The position numbers were made by a program, and so were the translations under genes. From DATAVB01 sp040414495 (GTDB lineage: Bacteria > Actinomycetota > Actinomycetes > Mycobacteriales > QHCD01), in contig JBEDUI010000026.1 in NCBI GenBank assembly GCA_040414495.1, forward strand, positions 1-9,204: a DNA stretch of 9,204 nucleotides, read 5' to 3'. The notes under the pieces were generated by a model that ran no database searches, was not told the origin of the DNA, and was given only the letters and a program-made list of their open reading frames with translations. Position 1 is the stretch's first letter. Each line of letters starts with the position of its first letter. This document shows positions 5,541 through 9,204 of the stretch, in pieces.

Positions 5541-7234
5541 GACGCGACTCCATCCTCATCGCCGCGCGAGACCAGCGATCGGTAGTCCGCGCTGCGGCCA
5601 AGCAGATCGCGGTGGCTACCGGCCGCCGCGAGCTGGCCGTCGACGAGGAAATAGACCGTGTCCGCGTGATCAAGTACGAGCGGCGAGGTCGTTGTCACCA
5701 GCGTGGTCCGGCCCGTTCGAGCCGCGTGCAACCTGGCAGCCATCAATGCCTCGGTATGCGCGTCGACCGCGGAGGTCGGCTCGACCGCCAGCAACACTTC
5801 GGGATCGGCTACCAACGCCCGGGCGAGCCGGATCCGCTGCCGTTGACCGCCGGAGAGGTTACGGCCGTGCGCGTCGATCATCGAATCCAGCCCGTCGGAC
5901 AGGCCGTCGACAATGTCGCGCGCTACGGCGGAATCGACGGCGTGGGTGATGGTCTGGTCATTCGGGTCGCAGCGGCCGGCGATCACCTCGCGCAGCGTTC
6001 CACGGAACAGGTCAGCCTCGTTGTCAGCGACCAGAATACGGTCACGTACCTGCGGCAACGGGACTTCCGCGAGCCGAATTGAGCCCCAGGTCGCCGCCGA
6101 TTCAGCGAACCGGCCCAGGCGATCGACCACCGCCGCTGCTTCCGCCGGCCGGGCGCTGACGAGCGCGGTCAATGTGCCCGGCACAACGTCGACGCCGGAT
6201 TCTGGATCACGAAGTACCGCGGGCGATTCGGGTGCGTCGGCCGTGCCGTCGTCGGCCAGTTCGGGTTCCAGCGCCATCAGGCGGAGCACGCGGCGGGCGG
6301 CGACCAGCCCGTGGGCGAGGTTATAACCGCCCTCGATCAGGTCCGATACGGGCAGCGCGAGGATTGCTACGTATCCGTAGACCGACACCAACTGGCCTAT
6401 CGAAATATCGCCTTGCGCCGCCATTCGAGCAGCCAACCAGGTCACAATCGCCAGGAACAGCGCCGGCAAACCCGTACCCAGCGCCTGGATCCAACTCGAC
6501 ACCGCGCCGACCTTGTATCCCTCGCGTCGCACCACCTGGGATTCGCGTCGGTAGCGTTCGGCATAGGCGCGTTTGCCGCCGAAGCCATTCAAGACACGCA
6601 ATCCCGCGGCGATATCGGCGAACCGGGCGGCCAGCCCGCCGGTCTGCTCGCGATAGATCTGCTCCGCTCCCTGCAATCGCCCCAGCAGCGGCCCAATGAG
6701 CACCACGAGCAGTGGCACGCCCACCAGCACGACGACCGCGAGCATCGTCGAAATCGAGAACAGCAGAATTGCCACCACGATCAACGACACGACGCTGCCG
6801 ATTCCGGGACCGGCCAACGTCAGCGTCCAACTGATCGCGTTGACGTCGCCGACCCCGATCGTGACGACTTCCCCGGCCGTGACCTGGCGGGATAGTGCCG
6901 CACCCAACCGGGTCGCCTGTCTGATGACCACCTGGACCGTCCGAAAACTTGCGTCCATACGGACTTTCGTCATGGTCCGATGCCGCATCATCGCCAACCA
7001 TGCGGTCACGATGCCCAGGCCCAGCAATGCGCCGGTCCAGCCGATCAGCGCTCGGGTATCTCCCGGCTCCAGTCCGTCATCCACTGCCCGCGACAACAGG
7101 TACGGCGGGAGTGTCAGGCCAAGCATCCAGGCAGTGCCTAGCACAGCGCCCAAAGCGATTCGACGACGTTGTTTGGTGAGTAGCCACCACAAATAGTGGC
7201 CGGCGCTACGGCAATCCGGAATCCCGGGATTCAT
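5537..7234 (-). CDS. ABC half-exporter with catalytically dead nucleotide-binding domain
   Basis: A 565-residue partner half-exporter: membrane domain about 20-310 with six hydrophobic segments, then a divergent nucleotide-binding domain. The signature LSGGQRQR (460-467) and D-loop SAVD (488-491) are perfect. The nucleotide-contacting motifs are lost: the Walker A position reads SARPAEAAA (360-368) with no G-x-GK-T, the Lys being A366; the Q-loop Gln is N405; the Walker B Asp is V484, though E485 remains; and the switch His is replaced in TTTSPL (514-519). The domain cannot be expected to bind ATP in its own Walker A, but its signature can complete the active site of the downstream partner. 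The reading frame is clean, so this is evolved loss and not a pseudogene. ATG 7234 has no Shine-Dalgarno and lies 6 bases after a TANNNT box, suggesting a leaderless mRNA. Similar degenerate domains occur, to my recollection, in other actinobacterial exporters. Confidence 0.9.
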   Translation of the reverse strand: MNPGIPDCRSAGHYLWWLLTKQRRRIALGAVLGTAWMLGLTLPPYLLSRAVDDGLEPGDTRALIGWTGALLGLGIVTAWLAMMRHRTMTKVRMDASFRTVQVVIRQATRLGAALSRQVTAGEVVTIGVGDVNAISWTLTLAGPGIGSVVSLIVVAILLFSISTMLAVVVLVGVPLLVVLIGPLLGRLQGAEQIYREQTGGLAARFADIAAGLRVLNGFGGKRAYAERYRRESQVVRREGYKVGAVSSWIQALGTGLPALFLAIVTWLAARMAAQGDISIGQLVSVYGYVAILALPVSDLIEGGYNLAHGLVAARRVLRLMALEPELADDGTADAPESPAVLRDPESGVDVVPGTLTALVSARPAEAAAVVDRLGRFAESAATWGSIRLAEVPLPQVRDRILVADNEADLFRGTLREVIAGRCDPNDQTITHAVDSAVARDIVDGLSDGLDSMIDAHGRNLSGGQRQRIRLARALVADPEVLLAVEPTSAVDAHTEALMAARLHAARTGRTTLVTTTSPLVLDHADTVYFLVDGQLAAAGSHRDLLGRSADYRSLVSRGDEDGVAS

Positions 7235-7246
7235 TTACGTAACGTA
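7235..7246 (-). promoter_or_regulatory. leaderless promoter -10 and palindrome before the ABC exporter pair
   Basis: On the minus strand TACGTT (7246-7241) fits TANNNT, and six bases then lead to ATG 7234. The same stretch contains the 8-bp palindrome TTACGTAA (7235-7242) and a tandem repeat ACGTA-ACGTA (7237-7246). A regulator binding here would cover the start of transcription. No clear -35 is seen, and no regulator gene adjoins the pair, so the operator role is speculative. Confidence 0.4.
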
Positions 7247-7324
7247 TCGCAGGTCGCGGTTTCGCCCAGCTCCTGTTCGTTTACAGCGTAGGTTCCGAAT
7301 TCCACTGCCCTGACGCGTAGGCCG

Positions 7325-7363
7325 AAAATGCCGAGACACCCGCAAATTCGCGGGCGTCCCGGC
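7325..7363 (-). terminator. intrinsic terminator of the DrrA/DrrB-like operon
   Basis: Read on the minus strand, GCCGGGACGCCCGC (7363-7350), a 6-base loop GAATTT and GCGGGTGTCTCGGC (7343-7330) form a 14-bp stem with two G-U wobbles, followed directly by ATTTT (7329-7325). It begins 9 bases after the permease stop codon at 7373. On the plus strand the two wobbles would be A-C mismatches, so the structure is built for leftward RNA. It separates the DrrAB-like operon from the ABC pair promoter. Confidence 0.8.
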
Positions 7364-7372
7364 GTAGCTGGG

Positions 7373-8164
7373 TTACCGGATCGGGCGGTTGTTGTAGAGC
7401 CGAATCGACCACAGGTAGGCGGCGATCGAGATACCGACGCTCCAGGCGATGGCTTCGATCGCGCTGTGCCCGACCGCGCCGCCGTTCAGCAGCGCCCGCA
7501 CCGTTTCGGTCACCGGAGTGAACGGCTGGTATTCGGCGAATTGCCGTAGACCGGCCGGCATTGAGTCGGTGGGTACGAAGCCGCTACCGAGGAACGGCAG
7601 CAACGTCAGGAACATTGGCGTGTTGCTGGCGGTTTCCACGCTTTTCGCGGCGAGGCCGAGCGCGGTGGACAACCAGGTCAATGCGAGAGCGAACAGCAGC
7701 AGGATGCCCAGCGCGGCAAGCCATTTCGCGGCGCCGGTATCGGGCCGGAATCCGATGGCCGCGGCGACTGCACCGACGACGAGGAGGCCGAGTAACGTTT
7801 GGATCAGGGTGCCCAGCACGTGCCCGGTGAGTACGGCGCCGCGGGCGATGGACATGGTTCGGAATCGCGCAATGATGCCTTCGGTCATGTCGGACGCCAC
7901 GGACATGGCGGTGCCGAGCGCGGCGGACGCGACGGTCATGATCAGAATTCCCGGCGTCACGTACGAAAGATAGGCACTGCGGCCGGTTTGCGTACCACCG
8001 AGGCCAGTGCCGAGCTGGCCGCCGAATACGTACACAAAAAGCAGCAGGAATATCAGCGGCATTCCGATAAGCATGATCGTGACTGACGCGTACCGCATCT
8101 GGTGTTTGATGTTGCGGCGCAGCATTGTCGCCGAATCGGTCAGGGTATAGCCGAGAGCGCTCAT
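7373..8164 (-). CDS. ABC-2 type permease, DrrB-like
   Basis: A 263-residue permease of the daunorubicin-resistance DrrB type, the membrane half of a two-gene exporter. About six hydrophobic segments are visible (28-48, 68-90, 112-138, 147-172, 183-197, 236-255). The cytosolic motif EGIIARFRTM (95-104) and the late block FVPTDSMPAGLRQFAEYQPF (196-215) are characteristic of the family. The start ATG 8164 overlaps the ATPase stop (ATGA, 8164-8161) and has an AGGAAAAGG ribosome site ~10 bases upstream, so the two are co-translated. It ends at TAA 7375-7373, just before a strong terminator. DrrB proteins export anthracyclines, glycolipids or unknown compounds; the family match does not tell which. 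Confidence 0.92.
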   Translation of the reverse strand: MSALGYTLTDSATMLRRNIKHQMRYASVTIMLIGMPLIFLLLFVYVFGGQLGTGLGGTQTGRSAYLSYVTPGILIMTVASAALGTAMSVASDMTEGIIARFRTMSIARGAVLTGHVLGTLIQTLLGLLVVGAVAAAIGFRPDTGAAKWLAALGILLLFALALTWLSTALGLAAKSVETASNTPMFLTLLPFLGSGFVPTDSMPAGLRQFAEYQPFTPVTETVRALLNGGAVGHSAIEAIAWSVGISIAAYLWSIRLYNNRPIR

Positions 8165-9135
8165 CGGGCGTCGACCTTTTCCTGGTTGTCGTCGGATGTG
8201 GTGAGGTGACCGGTGACGGCGAAGAAAACGTCGTCGAGGTCCGGTGTGTGAATGGAAAGGTTCTCCACGTCGATCGTGGCGTCATCGAGCCGGCCGAGCA
8301 CCTGACGCAGGCTGGCGAGGCTGCCGTCGGCAGGGACCTGCAGGGTCAGCTCGTCCACATCCCGCGCCGTCGCCTGCAACAGCGCGGCGGCCGCGTCGAG
8401 ATCGGGCTGGCTGCCGAATTTCAGCTGGATATGGCCACCGGGGATACGGCGCTTGAGCTCGCTCGGGGTGCCCGCGGCCACGATTTTGCCGTGGTCGAGC
8501 ACCGCGATCTGGTCGGCCAGCTCGTCGGCCTCGTCGAGGTATTGCGTGGTGAGAAAAATCGTCACTCCGTCGCGGACCAGACCCCGGATGCTGTCCCACA
8601 TGGTGCGGCGACTGCGCGGATCCAGCCCGGTTGTGGGCTCATCGAGAAAGATCAGTCGCGGAGTACCGACCAGCGTCATGGCCAGATCCAGCCGGCGGCG
8701 CATTCCGCCGGAATATGTGGAGACCGGTTTTGTCGCCGCGGCGGTCAAATCGAACCGCTCGAGCAATTCGGCCACGCGCCGCCGGCCGCTGCTGCGACCC
8801 AGGTGCAACAGATCGGCCATCAACTGCAGGTTTTCCTGGCCGGTAAGCAGATTGTCCACCGCTGAGAATTGACCGGTGACGCCGATCGCGGACCGTACAC
8901 CGGCTGGATCGGTGGCGATATCGTGTCCGGCAACGCTCATGTGCCCTGCATCAGCCGGAATCAGCGTCGACAGGATTTGCACCATTGTGGTTTTGCCGGC
9001 GCCGTTGGGACCGAGCAGGGAGAAGATCGTGCCCTCGGCGACGGTCAGGTCGATGCCGTCGAGGACCAGGTGATCGCCGAACGATTTTCGTACTCCGGTC
9101 GCGGCGATCGCCGGCCGGGATTGCTTGCTGCTCAT
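8161..9135 (-). CDS. ABC transporter ATP-binding protein, DrrA-like
   Basis: A 324-residue ATPase of the daunorubicin-resistance DrrA type, which powers the adjacent DrrB-like permease. Walker A is GPNGAGKT (42-49), Q-loop VTGQFSAVD (86-94), signature YSGGMRRRLDLAM (141-153), Walker B LIFLDEPTTGLD (161-172). The switch position reads TTQYLDEAD (196-204), with Gln198 in place of His, as is usual in this subfamily. After the ~225-residue core is a C-terminal extension (about 230-310, DUF4162-like, ending with the SIHTPDLDDVFFAVTG block at 294-309) common to DrrA proteins. Start ATG 9135 follows GGAGAA (9144-9139). It lies 24 bp behind a probable DUF4097 gene and overlaps the permease by 4 bp, so an operon is likely. 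Confidence 0.93.
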   Translation of the reverse strand: MSSKQSRPAIAATGVRKSFGDHLVLDGIDLTVAEGTIFSLLGPNGAGKTTMVQILSTLIPADAGHMSVAGHDIATDPAGVRSAIGVTGQFSAVDNLLTGQENLQLMADLLHLGRSSGRRRVAELLERFDLTAAATKPVSTYSGGMRRRLDLAMTLVGTPRLIFLDEPTTGLDPRSRRTMWDSIRGLVRDGVTIFLTTQYLDEADELADQIAVLDHGKIVAAGTPSELKRRIPGGHIQLKFGSQPDLDAAAALLQATARDVDELTLQVPADGSLASLRQVLGRLDDATIDVENLSIHTPDLDDVFFAVTGHLTTSDDNQEKVDAR

Positions 9136-9159
9136 GGGTTCTCCAGTGTCCGAAGTGGA

Positions 9160-9204
9160 TCAGGAACGGCGGATGGTGATGTCGCCGTAGGAAGTGCGGC
9201 CACG
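9160..9204 (-). CDS. C-terminal tail of a probable DUF4097 (beta-strand repeat) protein
   Basis: The minus strand at the window edge reads 14 codons, RGRTSYGDITIRRS, then TGA (9162-9160). The ending tsYGDItIRR is typical of DUF4097-family proteins, which are beta-solenoid-like repeats with short G-D-I/V turns; such genes often precede DrrA-like ATPases in actinomycetes. Only the extreme C-terminus is inside the window, so the family call rests on a short motif and on context. The 24-bp gap to the ATPase gene suggests one operon. Confidence 0.5.
   Translation of the reverse strand, partial: RGRTSYGDITIRRS

Noticed and set aside
1..9204. CRISPR arrays, tRNA/rRNA genes, insertion sequences, phage or attachment sites
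   Set aside because: No regularly spaced repeats, tRNA-like cloverleaf sequence, transposase motifs or paired terminal repeats were noticed; coding density is high and gene content is chromosomal in character.

Overview
The window comes from a high-GC Gram-positive bacterium, most likely an actinomycete (Actinomycetota). The evidence is GC-rich coding sequence in all genes, frequent GTG starts, GTGA/ATGA four-base overlaps, several genes that look leaderless (a TANNNT box 6-7 nt before the start codon), and families typical of the group: a BlaI plus short M56 peptidase pair, a DrrA/DrrB-type exporter, and an asymmetric ABC exporter pair. The species cannot be named from the sequence.

Layout. 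Positions 1-309 hold the 3' end of an ABC-2 family permease (+). It converges on a leftward two-gene operon (1661-334) encoding a BlaI/MecI-type repressor and an M56 (BlaR1-like) membrane peptidase without a penicillin-sensing domain. A 145-bp divergent region (1662-1806) carries two near-identical dyads, CTACTAC-N7-GTAGTAG, each lying over a -10-like element. Reading rightward from it are a possible leaderless 18-codon ORF (1754-1810), a DedA-family membrane protein (1807-2463) and a PAP2 lipid-phosphate phosphatase (2456-3238), all overlapping. A GNAT acetyltransferase (3258-3779) follows with its own probable leaderless promoter.

The right half is leftward. Positions 9204-7373 carry the tail of a probable DUF4097 protein, a DrrA-like ATPase and a DrrB-like permease, ending in a good intrinsic terminator (7363-7325). 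Positions 7234-3783 carry two overlapping ABC half-exporters. The first has lost Walker A, the Walker B Asp, the Q-loop Gln and the switch His but keeps LSGGQ. The second keeps all of those but has a degenerate signature (IDGSQ). Together they should form a heterodimer with one working ATP site and one dead site.

Working together. The most interesting reading is that BlaI and its M56 peptidase control not a beta-lactamase but a DedA plus PAP2 pair, two families involved in returning and dephosphorylating the undecaprenyl lipid carrier of cell-wall synthesis. That would make this a cell-envelope-stress switch on carrier recycling. The operators are visible in the sequence; the regulatory link and the substrate are inference. 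The neighbouring exporters fit an envelope or drug-efflux neighbourhood, but nothing ties them directly to the BlaI circuit.
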